From Ruminococcus sp. (lineage in GTDB: Bacteria > Bacillota > Clostridia > Oscillospirales > Ruminococcaceae): 50,281 bases of DNA. Below the pieces are notes generated by a model. The model had not been told where the DNA came from. It ran no database searches and worked only from the letters and a program-made list of their open reading frames with translations. The position numbers and the translations under genes were made by a program. Below, one piece after another: positions 34,695 to 42,973 of this stretch. Location: NCBI GenBank assembly GCA_017529875.1, contig JAFXNC010000026.1:1-50281 (forward strand), written 5' to 3'. How positions within the stretch are numbered: position 1 is the first letter of the stretch; the number at the start of each line of letters is the position of its first letter.

Positions 34695-35858
34695 TTGGCG
34701 GTCAGGAAAGAAAAGGACTATCTTATCGACATAGCGGCAAGACACAAATACCGCAACCAGACCGAGGCTTACCACAAGAAGTATCTTGAATGGCGTACCG
34801 ACCCGAAAAACCCCTTCGGCTATAAATTCGTTCACGACTCCCGGGTGCGCACCTACGTGGACGGCGAGGGCTTTCTCGAAGAGACCCCTCTCGCCAACGA
34901 GCGGACGGCGCTGGTCAACTGCTACCGCGTCATGGGAGCGGCGCTGCTCATAATGGCGGCGGTGGCTTTCGTGAAGCTCATAGTCATGCAGCTGCTCTTT
35001 GCCATACCCAACGGCGGCAGGCTCTACCGCCCCCGTGACGGCGAGACGGTCATGATGATCTCCGACTCGGCGGCATACACCCTGCTGACCCTCAACATCC
35101 TTGAATACATCCTGCCCATATTCTTCATCAAGGCCGCCACGCGGCTGCCGAGGAAGATCGCGGTGCCCCTGCGAAAGAGCCTCAACATCTCCTCCACCAA
35201 CGCCGTTATGATGATGCTGGTCATCATGGCTATCGGCAGAGTGGTCAACGGCGTCATCGCTGAGCTGCTGTTCAAGATCAAGCTGGATATACCTTACTAT
35301 GACTACATCCGACCCACCGGCACCACCGCCACCGTTATCTGCGGACTGGGTCAGCACGTTATCGTGGCGATATTCATTGAGGTACTGTTCCGGGGGTATC
35401 TGCTGCAAATGTTCCGGCAGTTCGGGGACAGCCTCGCGATCATAGTTACCTCGATAGCGGGCTGCCTGACCCTTTACGATATCTCTCAGGCGGGGTATCT
35501 GTTCTGCGTCGGCATATTCATCGGCACCGTCACCATAAGGAGCGGCTCCATAAAGAACGCCTGCATAATGCGTAGCATCGCACGATTCCTCAACTATCTG
35601 CTCTCCTTCCTGCCTGAGCTCGTCGGAGAGTTCTGGGGCAAAGTAGCGGAGCTTTCGGCCTGCATACTGATAATGTTCACGGCGCTGATCGTATACATGA
35701 GGCTCAACAGCCGCCAGCGGTGGAGCTTCGACGTGAGCCGGTCGGGCACCTATCTGACCCTGTCGGCTAAGCTGCGCCAGCTGCTGGTGAGCCCGCTTAT
35801 CTGGATGTGGATAGTTACGGCACTGGCGATGTCGGTGCTGCTTGTGAGGATAGTCTGA
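34695..35858 (+). CDS. CPBP-fold membrane protein with degenerate active site
   Basis: 387 residues from a TTG at 34695, chosen because AGGGGGTG lies 6 nt upstream. A ~75-residue cytoplasmic N-terminus is followed by about eight membrane segments. The C-terminal part has the order of a CPBP (Abi/Rce1-type) intramembrane protease. Motif 1, normally EExxxR, reads IEVLFR. The histidine of motif 2 (FxxxH) is missing, with TLYD in its place. The last motif (HxxxN/D) has no His near RFLN. So it keeps the fold but probably not proteolysis; a scaffold or binding role is inferred. Its stop overlaps the tadA start by 1 nt. Confidence 0.75.
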   Translation: MAVRKEKDYLIDIAARHKYRNQTEAYHKKYLEWRTDPKNPFGYKFVHDSRVRTYVDGEGFLEETPLANERTALVNCYRVMGAALLIMAAVAFVKLIVMQLLFAIPNGGRLYRPRDGETVMMISDSAAYTLLTLNILEYILPIFFIKAATRLPRKIAVPLRKSLNISSTNAVMMMLVIMAIGRVVNGVIAELLFKIKLDIPYYDYIRPTGTTATVICGLGQHVIVAIFIEVLFRGYLLQMFRQFGDSLAIIVTSIAGCLTLYDISQAGYLFCVGIFIGTVTIRSGSIKNACIMRSIARFLNYLLSFLPELVGEFWGKVAELSACILIMFTALIVYMRLNSRQRWSFDVSRSGTYLTLSAKLRQLLVSPLIWMWIVTALAMSVLLVRIV

Positions 35859-36325
35859 TGAACGACGAGCTGTACATGAGGCGGGCGTTGGAGCTTGCCG
35901 CCGAGGCCGCCGCCCAGGGGGAGGTGCCTGTGGGAGCGGTGGTAGTCAAGCAGTCCACCGGAGAGATCGTGGGGGAAGGCTACAACCGCCGTGAGAGCGA
36001 CCGTTCGCCCCTCGCCCATGCCGAGATCACCGCCATAGCCGAGGCCAGCCGCAGGCTGGGAGGCTGGCGGCTGATAGACTGTGCGCTGTATGTAACGTTG
36101 GAGCCCTGCCCCATGTGTGCAGGAGCGGTGATAAACTCCCGGGTGGAGCGGGTGATCTACGGCGCCTCCGACCCCAAGGCAGGCAGCTGCGGCTCGGTGA
36201 TCGACCTGTTTATCTATCCCTACAATCACATCCCGGAGTTCACCAGGGGAGTGCTGGCGGAGGAATGTTCCGCAGTGCTCACTGAGTTTTTCCGGGGGCT
36301 GAGAAAGCGCAAAAGCGACAACTGA
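35858..36325 (+). CDS. tadA: tRNA-specific adenosine deaminase TadA
   Basis: 155 residues from the ATG at 35858, coupled to the gene before. Zinc-dependent deaminase that converts A34 to inosine in tRNA-Arg(ACG). His54-Ala-Glu56 (catalytic glutamate) and PCPMC with Cys84 and Cys87 form the zinc site; VTLEPCPMCAGA is the family signature. C-terminal helix EFFRGLRKRK is typical of tRNA binding. Confidence 0.95.
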   Translation: MNDELYMRRALELAAEAAAQGEVPVGAVVVKQSTGEIVGEGYNRRESDRSPLAHAEITAIAEASRRLGGWRLIDCALYVTLEPCPMCAGAVINSRVERVIYGASDPKAGSCGSVIDLFIYPYNHIPEFTRGVLAEECSAVLTEFFRGLRKRKSDN

Positions 36326-36337
36326 AAACCGAAGACG

Positions 36338-36372
36338 ACGCCCCGGTATGTAATTGCAGCCCGGGCGTTTTT
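36338..36372 (+). terminator. Rho-independent terminator of tadA
   Basis: ACGCCC (36338-36343) pairs with GGGCGT (36363-36368), followed by TTTTTG. Confidence 0.75.
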
Positions 36373-36404
36373 GTTTGTATGATGCCTAAACTGCTTATCC
36401 GGGC

Positions 36405-36433
36405 TTGACTTTTTTAATGTAATATGGTAAACT
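36405..36433 (+). promoter_or_regulatory. Promoter of the YerC-type regulator operon
   Basis: TTGACT (36405-36410), 17 bp, TAAACT (36428-36433). Confidence 0.7.
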
Positions 36434-36478
36434 ATAAGCAGGTTTAACACTTTACATTATGACAACGGAGGTAATCAT

Positions 36479-36784
36479 ATGAGAGAAAAACTCGAGATCA
36501 AGAATCTTGACGATCTTTATGAAGCTATCCTGTGCCTTGAGACCGTGGAGGAATGCAGACTGTTCTTCAAGGATCTCTGCACCATCCCCGAGCTGAAAGC
36601 CCTGTCACAGCGCTTCCAGGTCGCCAAGCTGCTCATGGAGAACCATGTTTACAGCGACATCGTCGGAGAGACCGGCGCCTCTACCGCCACCATCAGCCGC
36701 GTGAACCGCTCCATTTCCTACGACGGCAGCGGCGGCTACAACATCGTCTTCGACAGGCTCGCCGCCAAGAAGGACAAGGAGTAA
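36479..36784 (+). CDS. YerC/YecD family TrpR-like DNA-binding protein
   Basis: 101 residues, the usual family length. A helical N-terminus (LDDLYEAILCLETVEECRLF) is followed by LCTIPELKALSQRFQVAKLL and a TrpR-type helix-turn-helix, YSDIVGETGASTATISRVNR. Family members are predicted DNA-binding repressors of poorly known regulons in Firmicutes; no ligand-binding residues like those of true TrpR can be asserted. GGAGG precedes the ATG. Its stop overlaps the methyltransferase start by 1 nt. Confidence 0.9.
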   Translation: MREKLEIKNLDDLYEAILCLETVEECRLFFKDLCTIPELKALSQRFQVAKLLMENHVYSDIVGETGASTATISRVNRSISYDGSGGYNIVFDRLAAKKDKE

Positions 36785-37548
36785 TGAGCGGCTACGGCTC
36801 CTTTGCGTGGTTTTATGACCGGCTGACTGAAAACGTCCGATATGACCTCATTGCGGATGCCGTTGAAAGATATGTCAAACGCTTCGGCGGGAGAAAGGGC
36901 ATACTGCTCGACCTCGCCTGCGGCACCGGGAGCCTTTGCGAGCAGCTTGCCCGCAGGGGCTTTGATGTCGTGGGAGTGGACGGCTCCGACGAGATGCTGG
37001 GCATGGCTCTCGACAAGAAGTTCGACAGCGGCCTGCCCATACAGTACCTCAAACAGGATATGACCGACCTGGATATGTACGGCACCATAGATATTACTGT
37101 ATGCACTCTCGACAGCATCAACCACCTGCCGGATGCGGAGGCGGTGAAAAAGGTCTTTGAGCGGGTGTCGCTGTTCGCCTTCCCGGACGGTATGTTCATC
37201 TTCGATGTGAACACCATGTACAAGCACCGTGAGCTGCTGGCACAGAACGCTTACACCTACGATATGGAGGACTTCTTCTGCGCCTGGCAGAACCAGTTCA
37301 ACGATTCCGACGGCTCTGTGGATATCTTTCTTGACATCTTCGAGCAGCAGGAAAACGGCAGTTACAGGCGCCTGAGCGAGAGCTTCACCGAGAGGGTGTG
37401 GCCGGACGGTGAGATAACCGCTATGCTGGCGGAGGCGGGAATGGAGGTTCTCGCCCGGTACGACGGCTATACCGACGAGCCTGCCCATGAAAAGAGCCAG
37501 CGGGTGGTCTATGTGACTAAAAAGATAACTAAGGAGAAAACAGAATGA
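36784..37548 (+). CDS. Class I SAM-dependent methyltransferase
   Basis: 254 residues from the ATG at 36784; the frame is open further upstream but only as a shadow of the regulator gene. Begins YGSFAWFYDRL, then the SAM-binding glycine motif LLDLACGTGSL and the acidic loop VVGVDGSDEML, then DITVCTLDSINHL. This pattern matches the small-molecule/ubiquinone-like methyltransferase group found after yerC-type genes. Substrate unknown. Four-nt overlap with the next gene. Confidence 0.9.
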   Translation: MSGYGSFAWFYDRLTENVRYDLIADAVERYVKRFGGRKGILLDLACGTGSLCEQLARRGFDVVGVDGSDEMLGMALDKKFDSGLPIQYLKQDMTDLDMYGTIDITVCTLDSINHLPDAEAVKKVFERVSLFAFPDGMFIFDVNTMYKHRELLAQNAYTYDMEDFFCAWQNQFNDSDGSVDIFLDIFEQQENGSYRRLSESFTERVWPDGEITAMLAEAGMEVLARYDGYTDEPAHEKSQRVVYVTKKITKEKTE

Positions 37549-38267
37549 ACAAGAAATACCTGCCGGCGCTGCTGCCTATGCGCTCGGTGATCTTTTTGCT
37601 GATCTTCGTCGTCGGTGCGGCGATAGTCGGCAAAAACGTGGAGGATATCGGCAACTGGTGGTCGGTGGCCGCGACTGCCGTGAATCTGGTGACGATACTG
37701 ATACTCATACCGGCGGCAAAGGGCTCCGGCATGAGCTTCCGTGAGCTCATCAGCTATGAAAAGGGCGGCAGGAGCGCCAAAAAAGTGGCTATCACCGCGC
37801 TCATATTCGCGGCTGTGGGCATGGGCTGTATGTACGGAGCGGGGTTCATATGCTACGGCTCCATGATGCCCGCAGTGACCCTTGATATCATCGCACCCAT
37901 ATCCGCGCCCCTGGCGGTCATAAACCTGATACTGCTGCCCGCAACGGTATCTTTTGCGGAGGACGGGCTGTATCTCGGCTGCGGCGCCGGGCAAATCGGG
38001 AACAAGTACGCCGGGGTCATAATACCCGCGTTTTTCTACGCCCTCCAGCACTGCTTTATTCCCACGTTCTTCGACGTGAAGTATATGCTTTACAGGTTCT
38101 TATGTTTCCTGCCGCTGACTGTGATATTCTGTATCTATTTCCGCAAGAAGAAGGATCCGGTGCCCATAATGATCGGTCATGCGGTGCTTGATCTGGCTAC
38201 CGGCGTAATGATCTTCATGACCTCGGTGATACCGGGTATGTACGACAAGATGCAGAGCATGATGTAA
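37545..38267 (+). CDS. CPBP family intramembrane protease-like protein
   Basis: 240 residues, about seven membrane segments. The CPBP motifs are present in a variant form: FAEDGLYLG (normally EExxxR), FFYALQHCF (FxxxH with His) and GHAVLDLA (HxxxD). The conserved histidines are kept, unlike in the protein encoded at 34.7 kb, but the motif-1 arginine is lost. Possible roles are prenyl-protein-type proteolysis or bacteriocin self-immunity. Part of the yerC-methyltransferase-CPBP-nitroreductase operon. Confidence 0.82.
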   Translation: MNKKYLPALLPMRSVIFLLIFVVGAAIVGKNVEDIGNWWSVAATAVNLVTILILIPAAKGSGMSFRELISYEKGGRSAKKVAITALIFAAVGMGCMYGAGFICYGSMMPAVTLDIIAPISAPLAVINLILLPATVSFAEDGLYLGCGAGQIGNKYAGVIIPAFFYALQHCFIPTFFDVKYMLYRFLCFLPLTVIFCIYFRKKKDPVPIMIGHAVLDLATGVMIFMTSVIPGMYDKMQSMM

Positions 38268-38278
38268 AGGGTGAGACT

Positions 38279-38809
38279 ATGGATACGCTCGAAGCGATCT
38301 TTTCAAGGCGCAGCTACCGCGGGCGCTACAAGTCCGACGCGGTGCCCCGGGAGGATCTTGTTACTATAATGAAGGCCGGCCTCAGCGCACCCTCCGGCTG
38401 CAACAAGCAGACCGCGAGCCTTATCGCCGTGGACGACAGGGAAGTGCTGGACAGGCTGTTTGCGGTCATCGACCCGCCTGTGGCGCAGACTGCCCCCGCC
38501 GTGATCTGCGTGCTGACCCGGAGGATCAACGCCTACCGGGACAAATGCTATGCTGTGCAGGACTACTCCGCCGCCATAGAGAATATGCTGCTGGCGGTGA
38601 CAGCTCTGGGCTATGCCAGCTGCTGGTACGAGGGGCATATCACCGACGAGGACATGATAGGCCGGAAAATGGCGGATATCCTCGGCGTCCCCGGGGAGTA
38701 TGAGCTGGTGTGTATGCTGCCGGTGGGCAGACCTGAGACAGAGCCCTCCCAGAGCGCAAAGCTGCCCTTCGGGGAGCGGGCATGGTTCAACGGATTCAAA
38801 GCAGAATAA
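38279..38809 (+). CDS. Nitroreductase-family flavoprotein
   Basis: 176 residues. FMN-binding nitroreductase fold: IFSRRSYRGRYKSDAVPRED at the N-terminus (RRS binds FMN phosphate), LSAPSGCNKQ, the central helix YSAAIENMLLAVTALGYASC, and the C-terminal PVGRPE. Would reduce nitro, quinone or enone compounds with NAD(P)H. Length is on the short side for the family. Fifteen nt separate its stop from the hslO start, where AAGGAG lies. Confidence 0.9.
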   Translation: MDTLEAIFSRRSYRGRYKSDAVPREDLVTIMKAGLSAPSGCNKQTASLIAVDDREVLDRLFAVIDPPVAQTAPAVICVLTRRINAYRDKCYAVQDYSAAIENMLLAVTALGYASCWYEGHITDEDMIGRKMADILGVPGEYELVCMLPVGRPETEPSQSAKLPFGERAWFNGFKAE

Positions 38810-38823
38810 AAAGGAGTAATACC

Positions 38824-39693
38824 ATGGGACGAATAGTCAGAACTATCAGCGAGGACGCCTCGGTGGTGTGCAGCGCCATCGACGGACGTGATATCGCTGC
38901 AAGGATAGAACAGATACACGAGACATCGGCGGTCTGCACCGCCGCCCTGGGGCGCCTCGCCCTGGGCGCGTCGCTGCTGGGCTTCGGCCTCAAGGGCAAG
39001 GATGACAGCCTAACCATAAGGCTTAGCGGCGGAGGCCCCGCAGGTGCGCTGATCGCCGTTGCGGACAGCTACGGCAACGTCAAGGCCTACATCCAGAACC
39101 CGGTGGTCGAGATACCGCTGAACAGCGTGGGCAAACTGGACGTCCGGGGGGCTGTTGGCACCGACGGCACACTTTCGGTCATCAAGGACCTGGGCATGGG
39201 TGAGCCCTATTCCGGGCAGATACCCATAGTCTCCGGCGAGATCGCCGAGGATATCACTTCTTACCTCGCCACCAGCGAGCAGGTGCCCAGCGTCTGTGCC
39301 CTGGGAGTACTGGTGAACCCCGACCTGACCGTCGCTCAGGCGGGAGGTTTCCTGATACAGCTGCTGCCCTTCGCCTCCGACGAGACTGTCACAAAGATCG
39401 AGAACAACATCAAGTCCATGCAGTCGGTGACGACCCTGCTTTCTCAGGGCAAGTCTGCCGAGGATATCGCCATGATGGCGCTGGAGGGTCTTAACCCCAA
39501 CGTGCTGGACGATTTCGAGGTAGCCTACCGCTGCGACTGCACCCGTGAGCGGGTGGAAAGAGCCCTGCTCTCCCTGGGCGCAGATCAGCTTGACGAGCTG
39601 GCACAGGACGAGGTCACGGAGGTCAAGTGCCATTTCTGCGACAAGGTGTATCATTTCACCCGCGAGGAAGTGCTGGGGCTGAAAAATAAATAA
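38824..39693 (+). CDS. hslO: Redox-regulated chaperone Hsp33
   Basis: 289 residues from the ATG at 38824 with AAGGAGT upstream. N-terminal Hsp33 fold includes TAALGRLALGASLLG, the glycine loop RLSGGGPAGALIAVAD and KDLGMGEPYSGQIPIVSGEI. The C-terminal zinc redox switch is complete: CDC plus CHFC. Oxidation of these four cysteines releases zinc and activates the holdase during peroxide or bleach stress, relevant for an anaerobe meeting oxygen. Confidence 0.96.
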   Translation: MGRIVRTISEDASVVCSAIDGRDIAARIEQIHETSAVCTAALGRLALGASLLGFGLKGKDDSLTIRLSGGGPAGALIAVADSYGNVKAYIQNPVVEIPLNSVGKLDVRGAVGTDGTLSVIKDLGMGEPYSGQIPIVSGEIAEDITSYLATSEQVPSVCALGVLVNPDLTVAQAGGFLIQLLPFASDETVTKIENNIKSMQSVTTLLSQGKSAEDIAMMALEGLNPNVLDDFEVAYRCDCTRERVERALLSLGADQLDELAQDEVTEVKCHFCDKVYHFTREEVLGLKNK

Positions 39694-39729
39694 GAGGCGC
39701 ATCTTAACGCAGGCTGCGAAAATTTTCCG

Positions 39730-39758
39730 GCAGGGCAGCAGTTCTGTCCTGCTTTTTT
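39730..39758 (+). terminator. Rho-independent terminator of hslO
   Basis: GCAGGGCAG pairs with CTGTCCTGC (one G-U) around CAGTT, then TTTTTT. Confidence 0.92.
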
Positions 39759-39761
39759 GTC

Positions 39762-39790
39762 TTGACATTTATTAAAAAAAATTGTATAAT
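39762..39790 (+). promoter_or_regulatory. Consensus promoter of the lipase-like surface protein
   Basis: TTGACA (39762-39767), 17 bp, TATAAT (39785-39790): both boxes perfect. The -35 starts 4 nt after the hslO terminator T run. Confidence 0.92.
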
Positions 39791-39813
39791 CTATTTAAAA
39801 GGAGGTCATGTCT

Positions 39814-42264
39814 ATGGCAAAAAGAATGTCGCTCCGCGCAGGAGCATTTATCGTTTCGGCAGTTATGGCTGTGAGTTCGCTGTCGCTGACTGCGGCGGCG
39901 GAAAGCCAGGTCATCGAAGGGACTTTCTCTTACTCCTCCAATGAGGGGAACAATATCCAGCACACGGACAGCTTTGTGTTCCGTGAGGACTGCTTCAAGC
40001 ACTCGTCCTTTGAGTGGTGCAGTCATCTTATGGCTCTTTCGGCTCAGACGGCAATAGCCTCGATAGGGCGCTATGCCGATACCCCCGACCCGGAGCATAA
40101 CGACGACCCCTCCGACGAGGGCGCCAATATCCTGAAAATGCTGGAGGATATGGGATTTTCCGACCCGGAGGCCAACAAGTACTATACAGTCAATCCCCAG
40201 GAAAACTCCGTTGCCGTGGCAGTGGGCCACAGGGAGCTGACCTATGGCGGGAAGACCTACACCCTGCTGGCGGTATTCCCCCGCTCGGCGAATTATAAGC
40301 AGGAGTGGAGCGGCAACTTCACTGTGGGCGACGGCACCGTGCATCAGGGCTTCAAGGCAGCCCGCGACGAGGCGCTGCGCTTCTTAAAGCAGTATATCAG
40401 CGAACACGGCATACAGGGCGACTTAAAGCTCTGGGTATCGGGACACAGCCGCGGCTCGGCGATCTCGAATCTGATCGGCGCATTCTTTGCCGCCGGCGGA
40501 ATTGAGTACTTCGACGGCGTGAGCATAGCGCCTGAGGATATCTTCTGCTATACCTATGCCACCCCCGGCACTACCATGTACGAAGCAGACAAAAAAGAGC
40601 TGCTCAGCGTCGGCGGCTCCCGGGGCGGCGTCTATGCAGACGATACCCCCGGCGAGGAGTATGTGAGCGAGGCCTCGGGCATGATCGCCTCGGATGATGA
40701 GGTCTTCAACTGCATCCACAATTTCATCCATTCCTATGACTTCATCTCCATGCTGCCGCCCCGTCTCTGGAACTACACCCGGTTCGGTAAGATGGACTCC
40801 AACACCGGCGACGGCGCAGTCACCCCGGAGCAAATGCTGGAACAGTTAAAGTCTGTGGATGAGTTCGCCTATGACAAGTTCGTCAAAGGCGGCGACTACC
40901 GGGATTTCGAGTGGAAGAAGTTCGATCTGGCGACCCTGTCCTTAGTGCCTGACACTTCGGAGCACGATGGCGACAGCATGAACTGGTTTCTCGATCAGCG
41001 CTTTTCTAACTTTGCTTACTACGCCTCGAACGTTGAACAGTATGTCTCCGGGGGCATGGAAGAGGCCCTCACTGCCACAGCCGGCGCATATTCGATGCTG
41101 CACGATTTCTCCGACCTGGAGCTCGCGGGTAACACCAACAAGCTTATCCTTCCGCTGGTGCTGTCGTTCTTCGCCTATGCCGATGAGATGCTCCGGGAGG
41201 ATGGCCGCACGACCACAGAGGCGGAGTCGGTGACTGTCGTGGTAGAGGAGCTGCTCAGCTACATCACAGGCCAGCAGATCGAGCACGGCTCGCTGAACGT
41301 TGACAGCACCGTTGTGCTTATCTCAAAATACATTTCCGAAAACAGGGACTCCAAGGTCGTCAAGGCACTGCTGGACTATGCAGCGAATGCCCTCCAAAAG
41401 AGCAACGCCTATGCCATGGCGGAACAGCTGCTGAACACCTTCGTTGCCGATCCCGAAAATTCCACGATCCAGGATAAGATCCTGGCACTGGTGATCGCCC
41501 TCTCGGAAGGTCCGCAGGAAGGCTCTGTTGCAGTTACTTTCGGAGACGCCCAATACATCCGGATAACGGTTTACGGTATTCTCGGATTTGTTAAATCCGA
41601 ACTCCCCGAACTGTTAGACAACGGTAATGCTCCTCTTGAAAACTTAGTGAAATTTATTCTGCCGCTGCTTATGTCCAAAAAGGACAGCGAGGGCAGCAAA
41701 TACGAGACCCTCGCCGAGGCAGCCGACGCCGGACTGGCTGAGGGCCTAGGCCTTATCTCCGCGGCCGGACTTGAAAACTCCAGGCGTTACGGCGAGCTGT
41801 ACTATGAGCAGCTCAAAGGCCACATCGAGACCATGCAGAAAAACGTCGGCCTCCTGCGCAGGATGATATTCAGACTGGCCTTCGGCACCTGGGGCGAGGC
41901 GTTCAGCACCGAGGCCTGCATAATCAACGGTGCCACCTTCGCGGGCAACATAGGGATCATCCCTCCCGCACATTACAATGAGGTATTCGTGGCATGGGGC
42001 AAGGCCTGTGAAGCCGCCGGCATAAACGACCACGAAGAATACTCCGAGCCCGACAGTTCAGAGCCCGAACCTGACAGCTCCGAGCCTGAACCGGACAGCT
42101 CCGAGCCCGAGCCTGACAGCTCCGAACCGGAAAGCTCCGCCGCCCCCGATGACGGCAGGAAGTCCGACAACCCCAAGACAGGTCTCAGCGCCGTATGGTT
42201 CTGCGGTGCAGCAGTTGCCCTTGCAGCTCTCTCCGCTGCAGCGGTGAGAAGAAAGAAGGACTAA
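39814..42264 (+). CDS. Cell-wall-anchored lipase-like alpha/beta hydrolase (NPKTG)
   Basis: 816 residues from the ATG at 39814, which is 7 nt from AAGGAGGT (the ATG at 39808 is too close). Signal peptide of ~29 residues ending TAAAE. A class-3-lipase-like domain follows, with the nucleophile elbow SGHSRGSAISNL, Ser212; the Asp/His partners cannot be placed with certainty. A long helical middle region shows no known motif. Near the C-terminus come repeated SEPEPDS units, then NPKTG, a hydrophobic helix and RRKKD, which is a sortase sorting signal of NPxTG type. The protein would be linked to the wall and could deacylate lipids or acetylated polysaccharide; substrate unknown. Confidence 0.85.
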   Translation: MAKRMSLRAGAFIVSAVMAVSSLSLTAAAESQVIEGTFSYSSNEGNNIQHTDSFVFREDCFKHSSFEWCSHLMALSAQTAIASIGRYADTPDPEHNDDPSDEGANILKMLEDMGFSDPEANKYYTVNPQENSVAVAVGHRELTYGGKTYTLLAVFPRSANYKQEWSGNFTVGDGTVHQGFKAARDEALRFLKQYISEHGIQGDLKLWVSGHSRGSAISNLIGAFFAAGGIEYFDGVSIAPEDIFCYTYATPGTTMYEADKKELLSVGGSRGGVYADDTPGEEYVSEASGMIASDDEVFNCIHNFIHSYDFISMLPPRLWNYTRFGKMDSNTGDGAVTPEQMLEQLKSVDEFAYDKFVKGGDYRDFEWKKFDLATLSLVPDTSEHDGDSMNWFLDQRFSNFAYYASNVEQYVSGGMEEALTATAGAYSMLHDFSDLELAGNTNKLILPLVLSFFAYADEMLREDGRTTTEAESVTVVVEELLSYITGQQIEHGSLNVDSTVVLISKYISENRDSKVVKALLDYAANALQKSNAYAMAEQLLNTFVADPENSTIQDKILALVIALSEGPQEGSVAVTFGDAQYIRITVYGILGFVKSELPELLDNGNAPLENLVKFILPLLMSKKDSEGSKYETLAEAADAGLAEGLGLISAAGLENSRRYGELYYEQLKGHIETMQKNVGLLRRMIFRLAFGTWGEAFSTEACIINGATFAGNIGIIPPAHYNEVFVAWGKACEAAGINDHEEYSEPDSSEPEPDSSEPEPDSSEPEPDSSEPESSAAPDDGRKSDNPKTGLSAVWFCGAAVALAALSAAAVRRKKD

Positions 42265-42271
42265 AGATTTC

Positions 42272-42306
42272 AGCCGCGCTGTTTACGCAGCGCGGCTGTT
42301 TTTGTT
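42272..42306 (+). terminator. Rho-independent terminator of the lipase-like gene
   Basis: AGCCGCGCTG pairs with CAGCGCGGCT around TTTACG (42272-42297), then GTTTTTGTT. Confidence 0.93.
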
Positions 42307-42952
42307 ACCCGAACCTCAGGCAGAAGCCTTTTTTCTTTTTGGCCTTGTTAAGAAATGTTTTAAGCTTTCCGCAGTTGACTATCGCCTTGTAGCATGAGCC
42401 CCAGCAGAGCTCTGCGATGTCCTTGGGGGAGTGGGTGAGATAGAAGTCACCGGGCAGCCGGACGTCGCATTCGCCGCCTCCGACGCTGCCCGCCGAGATG
42501 CCCGGACAGCGGCAGTCCTGGTGGAGCTCGGCGCTGCCGTCAGCGTAGAGGCGCAGGGTTATGATGTCCCTGCCCCGCTCAAAAAAATCTCCCTGGGCGG
42601 CAAGCTCGATGTTCTCATGGACAAAGCAGATGCCCTGCTCCCGGGCGAACTGCTCCGCGTAGCTGTCGAACAGCCCGCTGACGAAAGAGTTGTTCCTGTC
42701 AAAGATCTCCTTGGTCTTTTCGGTGACGCCGATGTGCTTTACGGAGCTTGCTATGACGATATGTCTGAGGTGAGGCATACAGTCAAAGAATCCCGCCTCC
42801 ACATCGGTGATGCCCTCGGAAAGCTCAAAGCCGTCGTAATTGCGGTCGCTGAACCGTCCGGCTCCGGAGAACCGTCTGAGGTCGCTGATGCAGAGCATAC
42901 CCTCGCCCTCTGCCTGTGCCCCTTCAAGACGGTCGCTGTTTTTGATCCTCAT
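42305..42952 (-). CDS. Short leucine-rich-repeat-like protein, unknown
   Basis: 215 residues without signal peptide. The part around residues 43-110 has BspA/LRR_5-like phrasing: LSEGITDVEAGFFDCMPHLR, then IVIASSVKHIG, and later YAEQFAREQGICF, which mirrors the AEKYAKENGL ending of such repeats. The C-terminal half has several cysteines and a very basic end (KAKKKKGF). GAGGGG is 9 nt before the ATG. It lies 21 nt downstream of the papain-like gene on the same strand and may share its transcript. Function unknown. Confidence 0.65.
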   Translation of the reverse strand: MRIKNSDRLEGAQAEGEGMLCISDLRRFSGAGRFSDRNYDGFELSEGITDVEAGFFDCMPHLRHIVIASSVKHIGVTEKTKEIFDRNNSFVSGLFDSYAEQFAREQGICFVHENIELAAQGDFFERGRDIITLRLYADGSAELHQDCRCPGISAGSVGGGECDVRLPGDFYLTHSPKDIAELCWGSCYKAIVNCGKLKTFLNKAKKKKGFCLRFG

Positions 42953-42973
42953 AATACGCTGCCCCTCGGTTTA

